Assembly: GCF_030272615.1 (NCBI RefSeq)
Contig: NC_081413.1
Span: 181,608,951-181,672,950, forward strand
Direction of reading: 5' to 3'
Length of the DNA: 64,000 nucleotides
From: Cryptomeria japonica
Taxonomy: Eukaryota > Streptophyta > Pinopsida > Cupressales > Cupressaceae
Of the stretch, positions 1-10,614 are shown piece by piece. Under the pieces are notes generated by a model. That model made no database searches. It was not told where the DNA came from and saw nothing but the letters and a program-made list of their open reading frames with translations. The number at the start of each line of letters is the position of its first letter. The stretch's first letter is position 1. The translations under genes were made by a program, and so were the position numbers.

Positions 1-2
1 AT

Positions 3-668
3 AATGCATCATATTTCTCCTCCGAAGAGTTGACTTTGTTTTGCTATGATCATCAGATTTACCTCTCACATTCTACTGACTATTTCCCATAGGGCAATGG
101 TTTGGCTGAATCTAGCAATAAGAATTTGATAGCCATCATGAAGAAGCTAGTTGACGACAGTGCTTAGAATTGGCATAAGAAGATATATGAGGCTTTATGG
201 GCGAACAGAACCACACCCAAGAGGGCCATTGGAATGGCACCTTTTGAACTTGTGTATGGCGTAGGAGTGAAACTTTCTTTGCCGCTAGAGTTATCAGCAG
301 CCAAGCTGCAAATAGTAGTGGAAGATTCCTTCTTTCAAAATTCTTTGGAGAAAAGAATCATGTATTTGACAAAGCTAGAAGAAGAGAGAGAATTGTTGGT
401 GGATAGGATTTCAGAACATCAGAGTTGTGTAAAGAGGATTTTTGACATGCGAGCTCAACCAAGAGGTTTCCTAGTAGGAGATGAGGTGCTACTATGGGAC
501 AAAAGGAGAGAGTCCAAAGGTGCCCATGGCAAGTTTGATTCATTGTGGAAAGGCCCTTTCAGAATTTGTGAAGTAGTAGGACAAAATGCATTCAGACTTA
601 GCTACACTGATGGAATGATCATGCCTTATACCTACAATGGGCAAGATCTCAAGCTCTATAAATTATAA
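3..668 (+). pseudogene. Ty3/gypsy integrase, C-terminal half (degenerate)
   Basis: The frame enters in the integrase core and ends at its normal C-terminus. The core's QGNG-x-AE motif is recognisable at 90-113, but its Gln is a TAG stop; the catalytic Glu of the DDE triad is kept (AESSNK). A second TAG follows at 165. From 234 the frame is open for 144 codons and covers the end of the core (ANRTTPKRAIG, PFELVYG) and the SH3-like C-terminal fold (GDEVLLWDKR, GPFRICEV, NGQDLKLYK). No chromodomain follows. In an active element the protein joins cDNA into host DNA; this copy cannot be translated through. The family call is secure and the lineage is less so. Confidence 0.85.
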
Positions 669-1757
669 ATCCTATGTTTGAGTCACTTGTACATAGTAGT
701 CTAGGTGTTTTTGGTTGTGCCCCTAATCCTTTCCCCTTTGTTTTATATTCTGCGAAACCAGAGTTTGTGAGTTCTTTGCATTTTCCTTTGAAAAATGCAA
801 TCCGTAGTTAGAGCCAATGTTACCATGCCATTTATTCCTCATGGCAAGAGTGGGTCATCTTTTCCTTTTTATGTTGGAGTCTTAGTTCATGCCATATTAC
901 CTTGGTTCAAATCCTTAATGTGGCCTCAAATCCTTTTTCTAGTTATTTAAGTCAGGTTTAGACAATTGATTGAACTCCTTGAACATGTCGAACCATTCTG
1001 AACTAGGTTCGAGAGGTTCATTTAGGTTCAATAGGTTCCAAGATGTTCAGAAAAAGTTTTTCGTACTAACATTTTCTCTAAGTGTTTTGCAGTGGCTCTT
1101 TAATAAAGTTTTTCCTATTCGGTGATATAACATTTGTGTTGAACTTATTGAACTGAGTTCAAAGGGTTGAAATATGTTCAACGTGTTCAACACAGCAAGT
1201 GGTTAACAGTTTAACATGGTGTACATCTTGAACTACTTGAACACTCAAGAACTAGGTTCAAGATGTTCATCTGGGTTCAATATTGGTGGGTCCCATAGTT
1301 TCTAATGTTTTGAGAAGTGCATTTATTGCTAAATACGAAGAGGTAGAACCATATTGTAAAGTGATGTCATTCTTTGGCTTTTTCAAAATAAGTGAACATT
1401 TCGGGAACTGGCAGTTTCTTAAAGTATGCTGCCATGCATTCAATGCATGCGTGCGGGGGTCTAATCTACCAATTTGCCGCCTTCGGAATGAAATTGCAAA
1501 ATCATTGCATTTAATGTGTCTGTATCATAACCTTTCTCAATATGGTATGAAAATTATTTGTGTTCTGCATTTGCTACTTGCTGCTAGATTTTTGTTTATG
1601 TTATCCCTAGATAGGAGTCTTTCTTGCTGCTAGCCGTCGTCTGATTATACGACTGTGAAGGTGAGTCTTTCCTTATTTTCTCCAGTGTTTTCCCTTGCAT
1701 TTTCTCTCATACAAAAGGTTTCACTGCAATCAAATTTAGGTTTCTTTTTTTGAGATC
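669..1757 (+). other. gypsy-1 spacer between integrase and the env-position ORF
   Basis: I see no convincing gene in this 1.1 kb. The reading frame at 1283-1633 has no recognisable domain. The middle is a dense array of GTTCAA/TTGAAC motifs, annotated separately. Near the 3' end there is a consensus-like splice donor, AAG|GTGAGT, at 1660/1661. Pyrimidine-rich acceptor-like sites end in AG at 1684-1685 and 1738-1739, just before the ATG at 1758. This is the arrangement expected if the downstream ORF were expressed from a spliced RNA, as proposed for some plant env-like ORFs. Splicing is inference only. Confidence 0.5.
955..1290. repeat. GTTCAA / TTGAAC motif array with GAAC-N3-GTTC palindromes
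   Basis: About twenty copies of GGTTCAA, GTTCAA or TTGAAC fall in about 335 bases, with irregular spacing. Some pair as palindromes: GAACTAGGTTC occurs twice (near 1000 and 1250) and GAACTGAGTTC once (near 1150). Spacing is too irregular for a simple tandem repeat. It could be a cluster of protein-binding half-sites or the remains of an expanded short repeat. Confidence 0.6.
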
Positions 1758-4199
1758 ATGAAGTCCACCCTACAATTGTTTGGAAACATCTTTAGCTTGG
1801 CGTCCACAGAAGCCATAGTTAGTCATACTGACCTGAAAGGTGAGAACCTTGAAGATTTGAAAGAAAGGGTGTTCAAGGGTGTTGATAAGTCTTTTTGTAT
1901 AGAGATTTTGAGTAGTGGACTTTCAGAAGCCGCAGCCTTTCCTCCAGCAATTCCTTGTCCAGAGTTGGTTCGGGAGTGTATTGCCAGATATGACCCTGTA
2001 CCTGAAACTATTAAAAGGGATAATGGTGAAACCCTTCTTGCCATTAACCATGAAGTAATTGCTTCAGTTTTCAAGATACTGGATTATCAATTTTCTAATT
2101 TCTCTCTTGCCCAGTCAATCAGTGAGTTCAATGCAGATAGAGCCGGACACAGGAATAATGTGGTGAAGTTCTGGTTGAAGGTCCCTCAGAGAGGTGGTTC
2201 TAGGCTACCTAAAAATCCTAACAAGAACCACATGTTGCCAAACATCTACGATGTGATGCTTCTGTTGCATCGAGCCAGAGGTTCTACTGAAGTTTATAGC
2301 TTTGATGATTGGATATATTGCTATGTGCAATTAGTTCTGGAAGGAAAACAAAATTTAGATTGGGCAGAGTTAATTGTTGATTCAATGAGAGAGCAGTTGA
2401 GTCTAGCCAAGTAGTTTCAACAAAACTTCTTCATGTCCTCGTATCTTTTGTATTGTCTGGCCTGTGTTAAAGAGTTCACGGGTATACCCAAGCAGCCCAC
2501 TGAGGAAGATGTTCCGGTGTATGACTTTTATCCAATGCTACAAAAAGACAATGCCCTACAAGATTTCAGAAGGGTACACAATGCATTCTTGGGTGATATG
2601 TGTCATGAACTTAAGGGTACAAAGGCCAAATGGATTTCAGATAATGCATAGACCTTGATTAAGAAGTTCGGTAGTTTTTACATCTAGTTCGTACACTTTT
2701 GCTATATACGAGTAGGAGGCTTTGAAGAGGAACCCTTCAAGCTTCCACACTTCTATTTTGATTGTTTTGTCCTAGCAGAAGTGTGCAAAAAACTGACTTC
2801 TGTGGTCAAGAAGGCACAACCTAAGGATAAGTGGGAAGGTCATTTTCCAATACAATTGGGAGTGTTATCTTGTAACTCAATGTCTAATGCACTAATTATA
2901 GGAGCAGACCTTAGAAATTATAATTTCTCTCTATATTCTGAAAGAAAAGGGTTTGACAATAAAGGATTTTCTCGGAGCCTTGGCTTAATGCCTTATCTTC
3001 CCACACCATAGTTAGAAGATGTCTGGTAAGACTGTTCGGATGAACTTGAAGTCTTCAAAAGGGAAAACATGAGATTGGTGCTCGAACAGGTTATCTCTTT
3101 GCAAATAAGGTTAGACATTAAAGGGCTTGAAGAGGATTATCTTGAATTGTTTGAAGCAGGGTATTTAGCCCATGTAGAGACTGAAATGCCCCAAATTAAT
3201 TGGGATGAGGAGGAAAATGATGGCATACAATTGAGAACCGAACGATTTCTGGAAAGACCCATGGCATGGGTGGCTAAAAAGAAAACAGTGAAGCTAGGCG
3301 CCAAGTCCCTTTCTGCAAGAAATATATCTTCACCAAAACGTCCTTCTAACAGTGCTCTTGTTCGTGCAGGTAAGGAAATCAAGTTGGCTCAGCCTAGACA
3401 TAGGTCTAGCCCAACTCTGGATTTTAGTACCCCTCGACATACTCGATCACATAGTGTCACCCAGAGGAAGATGGACCAGGTCAAGGATATGGGAGTAAAA
3501 GATGTCATGCTTGAGGCTCAGATCTTTGAAATTGAGGATTTGGATGGTGAAGTTTCTTGTGCTCTAGACTCCCAAACGGTGACTATGGCTATGATGCCAC
3601 CACCAAAAATGATTGAAGGAACTACTCATTCTACTGTGACTCCTAAATGGTTAACAACCTCAGTGAACAAGAAAAGGAGCTTTCTTCCTGTGACCATTCC
3701 AATTCAGGAGATGGTTGCCAAGTATTCCGAGAAGAACCCAAAGCCAAAGAGGTTCAAGACCATCGCTCACCTGAATAATGATGAAGAAACTGGGAAATGG
3801 ATGGCAGAAATTGCCTCTTACAAATCGAGAGATGAGAACAAAGAGGCCAGTTCTGATGATTTTTAAATCACAAAAGTAGAGTTGGGAAAGATGAGCAGGG
3901 ATACAAATAACCATTTTTTCCAAGTGTCAGTGAAGAAAATGCTTACTCCTTCAGAGAAGGATGGATGGGAGAAAAGAGAACTTAAAAGACACATAAGTGT
4001 TCTGGCTGAGTTCGTCAATAGTATCGGTTGCCTTGGAGCAATTCCAATATCCCATGCCGCTGAGAATTTTGACCCAACTTCTCTGAAAAACAAGAAGTTG
4101 ATGAACCAAGTTCAACGGGCTAAGAGCATCGCTGAAGCGGTTGAGAAGTGGATTGAACAAGTAATCAAAGATGGTGAAAAATACATTACCGACTCCTAG
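1758..4199 (+). pseudogene. Env-position ORF of gypsy-1, unknown function, one frame with stops
   Basis: From the ATG at 1758 a single frame runs 814 codons to the TAG at 4197 with no frameshift. It is broken by TAG at 2412, 2649, 2685 and 3009, and by TAA at 3027 and 3864. Every break could come from a Gln codon by one C-to-T change. The first third (about residues 1-220) is globular, with a segment ending in DWAELIVDSMREQL. It resembles proteins encoded near plant LTR elements and annotated as putative plant transposon protein, but I cannot verify that. The middle third is basic and Ser/Thr-rich (KRPSNSALVRAG, TPRHTRSHSVTQRK). The last 110 residues look helical (MNQVQRAKSIAEAVEKWIEQV). I see no signal peptide, transmembrane segment or cysteine pattern to support an envelope. 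Function unknown. Confidence 0.6.
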
Positions 4200-4738
4200 A
4201 AGTTGTGTGATAACATGTCTTTGCATGTGTTCATCCGATCAAGTAATAGTAATTGATCATTTCATTGTAGTATTTCATTATTCCTCTGATATTCTTTCCT
4301 TTGAATATGTTGTTTACTTTAGAAAAGATTCATGATTGAGGGCGGATTTATTTTCCTTGAATCTGTTCATCTTTTATTGGTTTAGGTGGAAGAAGTATAT
4401 TGAACTTTGTTTCAGTTGTTGTAGTTATATGTTTTGAAAATTAAGGATATGGCTTTCATTGTTTATGAGACATGAGAAAAATTGTAGCCTTTCATCCAAG
4501 AATGAAATAGGTCGCCTTACACGCTTTTTGGTTAAAAGCTTTCATTCAGATATAAATAAAAATAAAACACATTTCATGAAAAACCAAGATAGGGAGCTGT
4601 ACCGATGCAAAAAATTCAGAGGGAAGTGATTCGAAAAAATAATTACCCAACTGTTCGATGAATCATTTGTTCTTAGAAGAAGGTAATAGAGTTTAAAATT
4701 AATCATTTAAAAACAAAGATCAAATCTGTTCACTAACT
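4200..4738 (+). other. gypsy-1 3' untranslated end, candidate polypurine tract and LTR start
   Basis: No gene seen. The stretch AAGATAGGGAGC at 4586-4597 is purine-rich except for one T and one C. It is followed directly by TGTACCGATG, which fits a polypurine tract next to the TG of a 3' LTR. Only about 140 bases of that LTR would remain before the junction at 4738/4739. There is no second LTR in the window to test it against, so this is tentative. Confidence 0.35.
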
Positions 4739-5004
4739 GGACTTTATATGTTTTTTATTGATTTTGTTTTAGGACTTTATATCTCAAGCATAGAATTTGT
4801 TGAGATGGATAGAATTGATAGGTTCATCAAACCAATTGGCTTCAGGGGTAGATAACTTGTATGCTCCTCATTCATATGTTGCTACTATGACAAAAGGTCC
4901 TAGCCAATTTGTTTCAAATTTTCATTTCCTGTCTCAGTCTTGCTGATTTCTTGGATTCTCCCTTAGAAGTATATCTCCAATTTGAAAAATATGCAGCTTG
5001 ACTC
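4739..5004 (-). mobile_element. Fragment of the gypsy-2 family (integrase C-terminal end)
   Basis: These 266 bases match 16127-16392 at roughly 90% by eye, base for base, starting at GGACTTTATATG and ending at GCTTGACTCT. In the longer copy this is the integrase C-terminal tail and the sequence just after it. Homology stops abruptly on the left at 4738/4739. On the right it stops where the copia LTR begins (TGTTAGGTCCC at 5005). It is therefore a second copy of the same family rather than the displaced end of gypsy-2, since both copies contain the same segment. Confidence 0.8.
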
Positions 5005-6066
5005 TGTTAGGTCCCAGAGACAACTGAGAGGGGGGGGTGGTGAATCAGTTGTGAAATAAAACAAAACAAAAACAACTTAACCAATTTACTGCTTAATACC
5101 GGTGAACCAGTCTTTTATACTGGTGGACAGTTTTATCAGATAATTGCAATACCGGTAAAGATTAATGCATGAAACAAAAAGACAAAGTCATCCACAACAC
5201 ATAACACCAATATTTGTACGTGGAAACCCTGTAAGAGGAAAAACCATGGTGGGAAACCTTACCCACAATCAGATGATACTACTATAGATAGTAAGTGTAT
5301 ACTAATGGGGTCTGTACATGCAGAAAGGCCAAGCACCTAGAGCTCACTGCTTAATCACAAAATAGGAATCACATTGACTACAATTGGATGGTAAAATCCA
5401 ATAAGGATGTACTGCTCAAAATAGCATTTTCATATGTTGGATTTAGTACCAGTGTAGTTCTAATTTGCTTTCACAAAAACCTTGCTTCACCTTCAAATGA
5501 TGTCTGCGTGTATAGCTCTGCTTAATCTCGCATATACCTTCACACAATTCTTTTTCACATTCCACATCCGATCTTACAAATAAGATCGTCCATTTATATC
5601 ATAACCTAGGACCAATTTTAGTAGGTCGGCTCTAAGAGATATTACAATAAAATCAATTTACAAATAAATTAATGCTCGATGAAATAATTGATTCAACATG
5701 TTGACTTAATGCATTTACAACAATAATAAGTCATCTCCATAGTGTGCCATGTTGATCTAGAAAAGATAATCCTGCTGGTGTATAACCTGGACCTATTTGC
5801 CGGTAACAACAAATATGCAAATATGAATATACCAATAATCAGATCTCCAAGACAAGGTGTCCAAATGATGTCTTCGACATAACCAAGTGTTTTCCATGCC
5901 ATTCCAAGTGCTGGTGATCATTATATCCTACTGGTGTACGAGATACTGATGACTATGTATGCGTCATTTGCTTGTCGGTGAAAGTTGTTGATTCTCCAGA
6001 GTGCTAGAGTTGATAAGTGTTAGTAGGTGTTAACATCAATGAAAAAACCATACCAAAATACCAACA
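5005..6066 (-). repeat. copia-1 3' LTR
   Basis: This 1062-bp LTR is bounded by TGTTAGGTCCC and ACCAACA as read on the plus strand, and matches 10615-11673 along its length. The end carries the C-run box (minus-strand CCACCCCCCCCTCTCAGTTG) also present in LARD-A and LARD-B. ACCGGT and its decay forms ACTGGT/ACCAGT recur. A minus-strand TATA-like GATATAAATG lies at 5590-5599, within the part expected to hold the promoter. Small frames inside it are not genes. Confidence 0.88.
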
Positions 6067-6411
6067 ATCTTCCCCTTTGGCATTGATGGCAACACAACAT
6101 GAAAAAACCATCAAAGTGCCAAAACAGAAATTTGCCAAATACCAAAATACCAATAATTACCAAAATATAAGTAATCTTTCTTAAAGTAACAATCTCTCCC
6201 CCTGAGAGTGAAATGTGTTTCCTTGTGTTTTTCCATACCAATCTCTCCCCCTTTGACATCAAATGTCAAAGTTACTAAAAAACCAAGTTCATTTCAAAAT
6301 ACCAACCAATTTAGTATACTAACTACTCCCCCTGAGAAGTAGCTTCCTCATCAAAGCCGGAGTAAAATATTTCTCTGTTAATTCTGTCGGTTGATGACAA
6401 ACATCAACTCT
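6067..6411 (-). promoter_or_regulatory. copia-1 3' untranslated region with polypurine tract and extra tracts
   Basis: Next to the LTR (6069-6080) the minus strand reads CCAAAGGGGAAGAT, the polypurine tract that would prime plus-strand DNA synthesis. Three more minus-strand AGGGGGAG tracts lie upstream at about 6195-6203, 6243-6253 and 6326-6334. One of these (6243) is followed by sequence resembling the flank of the true tract (minus TTTGATGTCAAAGGGGGAGA). The same repetition is present at 11676-11940 in the neighbouring copy. No coding sequence. Confidence 0.75.
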
Positions 6412-7905
6412 CTAAGTATCTACCGGTGGGGGAATGACCCCAAGCTGATCTCTAAGATATTCAAAAGTCTCCTTAGGCAGAGGTTTAGTGAAAATATCAG
6501 CAATCTGCTCTTTAGTATTCACATAAACTATTTTTATTTCTTTTGCTTTAACATTTTCCCTTAGAAAATTTAGTTTGATAGAAACATATTTGGTTTTAGA
6601 ATGTAGTACTAGATTTTTAGATATATCAATTGTTGCAGTGTTATCACAATAGATAGTTATAGGTTCCTTGCATTTTACCTTTATGTCTTTCAACATTTGT
6701 TTAAGCCATAGTACTTATGTACAGTTAGTTACTATTGCAACATATTCTGATTCTGCGGTTGATAAGTATGTACAACTTTGTTTCTTACTCAACTAAGAGA
6801 TTAGTCTGCTTCCAAGAAAAAATGCTCCGCTAGTGGTGCTTTTTCTATCATCCACATCTCTTGCCCAATTTGCATCTGTGTATGCACATAATTCAAAGTT
6901 TTCATCTCTAGGATACTATAATCCAAGATTTGTAGTGCCTTGTAAGTACTGAAAAATCCTTTTTACTGTTGATTCATGATTTTCTCTAGGATTACTCTGA
7001 AATCTTGAAACAATACATACTGCATTCACGATATTAGGTCTGGTTTATGTCAAATATAGTAAACCTCCTATCATAGATTTGTACCTAGTTGGATTAATAG
7101 GTGTAGATTCATCCCTTAGTGATAGTTTGTCATTTGTAGTCATAGGTGTGCTTACTGGTTTAGAGTGCTCCATCCCAAATTTTTTTAGTAACTCCTTTAT
7201 GTACTTGGATTGACTCAAGAATATACCTTTATCAGTTTGTGAAATCTGTAATCCCAAAAAGAATCTTATTTCACCAATCATAGACATTTCAAATTCTTGT
7301 TGTATTTTAATAGGAAAGTCTTTACATAATCCATCTTCTCCTCCAAATATTATATCATCAACAAAAACTTCTATAGCCAAGATGTCATCATTAGTCACTT
7401 TATAATATAAGTTGCTATCAGCATTACCTTTAGAAAAACCAATCTTCAAAAGATACCTATCCAATCTTGCATACCAAGCTCTTGGAGCTTGTTTCAATCC
7501 ATACAAAGCTTTCTTTAACCTGCAAACCATATCTTTGTTATCTGTCAAAGAGAATCCATCACGTTGTTCAACGTAAACTTCTTCTTCAAGATCTCCATTC
7601 AGAACTGCACATTTAATATCCATTTGATATACTTTATAGTTCTTATGTGCTACAAAAGCCAAAAATAATTTGACTACCTCAATTCTAGCTATCAGTGCAA
7701 AGGTTTCATTATAATCAATTCCTTCTTTCTGAGAATATCCCTTACACACTAATCTTGCTTTATTTCTGATAACCTTACCATCTTCATTAAATTTGTTTCT
7801 GAATATCCATTTGGTTCCAATTACATTTTTATCTTTAGGCCGAGGAACTAATGTCCAAGTGTTATTCTTCTCAATTTATTCTAATTCTTCTTCCATAGCT
7901 TTAAT
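6412..7905 (-). pseudogene. copia-1 reverse transcriptase and RNase H (stops)
   Basis: RT starts near 7870 ([16 protein letters not shown]) and runs through [27 protein letters not shown] and the intact active-site loop [10 protein letters not shown], to RNase H motifs near 6900-6400 (YTDANW, STAESEYVA, IYCDNTATID, HSKTK) and the usual end at 6412. Compared with the sister copy at 12017-13375, the breaks are Gln to TAA after LLYLT, Trp to TAG in GLWYPRDE, Trp to TAG in LISWLSKK, and Gln to TAA before VLWLKQM. All need only C-to-T or G-to-A changes. It would copy element RNA into DNA if intact. Confidence 0.9.
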
Positions 7906-9479
7906 CTAGTGTTTATCTTCACATGCCTCATTAACTAATGATGGTTCAATTTGAGAAATAAGACATACCTCTTCATTTGCCAATCTTCCTCTTGTCATAA
8001 CTCCTTTATACTTGTTTCCAATTATCTGATCTTCAGAATGATTCAATCTTACATACCGGGGTGTTTTTTTTTTTTTTTGTTGTTCCTCAGTCATAGTGGA
8101 ATTTTTAGATGATACCGGTGTAACTGGATCTTCATTCTGTACCAGTGGGTTTAGTGTAGGATCATTTGTTAGAATTTCTATTGTCGGTTCAGAATCTATA
8201 TACCTTGAAGTTCCTTTGAATCGTTCATCAATCTTCACATTTGTACTCTCAACAATTTTCTACAATCTTTTGTTAAAACATCTATATGCTTTACTCTTAG
8301 ATGAATAACCAAGAAATATTCCTTCATCACTTCTAGGATCAAATTTCCCAATATACTTATCTCTTCTAATATAGCATTTACTTCCAAATATTCTAAAATA
8401 TTTAAGAGTAGGAGTAATACCAAACCATAGTTCATGATGGGTCTTACTGGTTTCACATTTGATGTGAACTTTGTTGAATGTATAGACCATTGTACTTACC
8501 ACCTCTCTCCAATATACATGTGGTAGATTTTCTTCTGATAACATACTTCAAGCTGTATCCAAGATTGTTCTATTTTTCCTTTCAACAACTCCATTGTGTT
8601 GTGGTGTCCGAGGTGCTGATAGCTGTCTTCTGATTCCATTGACTTCACAGAATGCATTAAATTCCTTAGATGTAAATTCTCCTCCTTGACTTGATCTTAG
8701 ACATTTGATTTTCTTGCAGGTTTCATTTCCTACCATTGCTTTGAATAGTTTGAACTTCCCAAGTGCTTTTGATTTTTTTCTGAGAAAAGTAACCCAACAC
8801 ATTCTAGAATAGTTATCAATGATTAGCATGAAATATCTATCACCTTGCAAGCTTTTGGTTCTAGCTGGACCACATAAGTTAGTATGAATTAAGTCAAGAG
8901 AATTATTGGATTTTTCTGGAATACTTTTGAAGGCAATTCTAACTTGTTTTCCAAATTGACATTCCTTACATACTATATTGTGAGGTTTGACAATTTTAGG
9001 TAAATCTCTAACTGCCTTAGTAGTACTGATTTTCACCATGCAATCAAAGTTTACATGACAGAGTCTCTTATGCCATAGCCAACTTTCATCAATATGTGCA
9101 ATCAAGCATGTCTTTTCACTGTTATTCAAATGAAAGATATTACCTCTAGTTTGATTACCGGTTGCAATTTCTAAACCAGTTCTATTCATGATTTTGCATT
9201 TTCTATTTTTGAATTGTAACTGAAATCCTTTCTCAACTAATTGACCAACACTCAAAAGATTATGCTTTAAACCTTCAACATAGTAAACATTGTTAGTATT
9301 ATGCTTACCATCAAGAGATATTGTACCTTTACCTTTGATCAGACAAGCTTTATCATCTCCAAATCTCACTAGACCTCCATTATTTTCTTGAAAGTTCAAT
9401 AATTTACCTTTATCACCTATCATATGATGTGAGCATCTTGAATCAATGATCCATTCATCCTTTACTTCAATTTTAGCTG
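7906..9479 (-). pseudogene. copia-1 protease, pre-integrase and integrase (catalytic residues lost)
   Basis: Protease begins with WIIDSRCSHHM; copia proteases normally read D-S/T-G here, so Gly is Arg. The zinc-binding pre-integrase part is present (LWHKRLCHVNFDCM, CKECQFGKQ). In the integrase core the first acidic position reads HTNLCGP where the family has Asp for Asn. The second reads LRSSQGGEF where the family has a Ser/Thr-Asp pair. The Glu in QHNGVVERKNR is kept. A TGA at 8545-8547 interrupts the frame (CGA or TGG origin), followed by more core and C-terminal sequence (YWREVV, LWFGITPTLKYFRIFGSKCY, GIFLGYSSKSKAYR) and an acidic linker to RT. Not functional as it stands. Confidence 0.88.
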
Positions 9480-10558
9480 CCAAGGCCTGCTCTACTAGTT
9501 GGACTATGGGTGTTGGTTGATCTTCTATTATAGCAACAAAAACCCATCCATTGTTTGTCGGATCCTCATTAGAATCATCAGTCACTCCTTCATCAGTAAG
9601 ATAACAAGATTTATCTTTATTCTGCTTAAATCTGTATCTCTGATATTCAAGGTTAAGTTTGTATGTTCTTCTAGCTTCTTCTCTTAGTCTAGCATGTCTA
9701 TCAGGGCATCTTGAAGCCATATGACCAATCTTATTACAATTAAAACATTTAAAGGGTGCTTTACCTTCATACTTACTTCCAACTGGACCTGTAGGCATTT
9801 TCCTTGCAAATAGTGCTTCAAGTTCTTCATATTCTTTCCCGCTTTCTTCAAGTTCTCTTGCATAAAAGGCTTTCCAATCAGATTTGTCAAATGATGATAC
9901 AGATGATGTTGATGCTTTAAAGTCTAAATCTGTCTTTATAGTAGCAACAAGACCAAATTCCTCAATTTCAAAGGCTGAAAGTTTTCCAATCAATGTATCT
10001 CTAGCTACTGATGTATTAGGCATTGTTCTTAACTCATTTATAGTAGCGACCTTCATTTTATAGGCCAGTGGAAATCATCTTAAAATTTTTGAAACAATTT
10101 CATCTTGACTTAAGGTTCCTCCACAACATTTAATACCAAAACAATTTCATTAACTCTTTCCATAAAAGCAAAAATCCTTTCATCTTCTTTCATTTTCAGA
10201 TTTTCATACCTAACCCAGAAGCTTTCAAGATTTGCAATTTTGACTATGGAATCTCCTTCATTTAGTGTTTCCAAATGATCCCAAATAGCTTTAGTAGTTG
10301 ATCTATCTGATAATCCCATGATTTGCTGATCTGTTAATGTGCTCAAAAGTGCTTCTCTTGCTTTGCAATCATTTTCTTCATCTTTAGTCAAGTTAGGTGG
10401 ATTAGGCTGGCTTTGAGTAGGAGCAGTATAGCCATCTTTGTAACATCCCAGATGTCCTTTCCAATGCAATTTAAATGTGTCTCCATTTTGATCTTCCATA
10501 TGCCATAGTTGGTTCCATCAAGTTTAGGACTGTCCTTCCTGAAATAGCTAGTAGACAT
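9480..10558 (-). pseudogene. copia-1 gag (nucleocapsid knuckle; frameshifts)
   Basis: The true start is the ATG at 10556-10558, giving MSTSYFRKDSPKLDGTNY, the usual copia gag opening, followed by WKIKMETH. A one-base slip near 10445 moves the reading into the frame carrying GYTAPTQSQPNPPNL and KAREALLSTLTDQQ. A second shift near 10110 moves it to the frame with CCGGTLSQDEIVSKIL, a stop, and then YKMKVATINELRTM. A single zinc knuckle, CFNCNKIGHMASRC, is intact near 9710-9750. Gag would form the particle and package RNA. Length and order are normal for the family. Confidence 0.85.
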
Positions 10559-10599
10559 TGGATCTCCTCAAGCTATTAAACTTCTGCAAAACAGGACTA

Positions 10600-10612
10600 G
10601 GCTTTGATACCA
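10600..10612 (-). promoter_or_regulatory. copia-1 primer binding site (initiator-Met tRNA type, one change)
   Basis: The minus strand reads TGGTATCAAAGCC two bases inside the 5' LTR. The common plant copia site, complementary to the 3' end of initiator methionine tRNA, is TGGTATCAGAGC, as seen intact in LARD-A and LARD-B. The single difference is G to A. Confidence 0.85.
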
Positions 10613-10614
10613 AT

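Larger units (their letters stand above)
1..4738 (+). mobile_element. gypsy-1: 3' part of a Ty3/gypsy LTR retrotransposon
   Basis: This is the downstream part of a Ty3/gypsy element running off the left edge: integrase C-terminus, a 1.1 kb spacer, a long extra reading frame in the env position, and a 3' untranslated stretch. It has the order of plant Tat/Athila-type elements that carry an extra ORF between pol and the 3' LTR. A candidate polypurine tract and LTR start lie near 4586-4600. The element stops at 4738, where sequence of another gypsy family begins in the opposite orientation. Its 5' LTR, gag, protease and RT are outside the window. Confidence 0.8.

Noticed and set aside
1758-4199. 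True retroviral-type envelope gene
   Set aside because: No signal peptide, no hydrophobic fusion or anchor segment, no cysteine pattern. Only the position suggests env.
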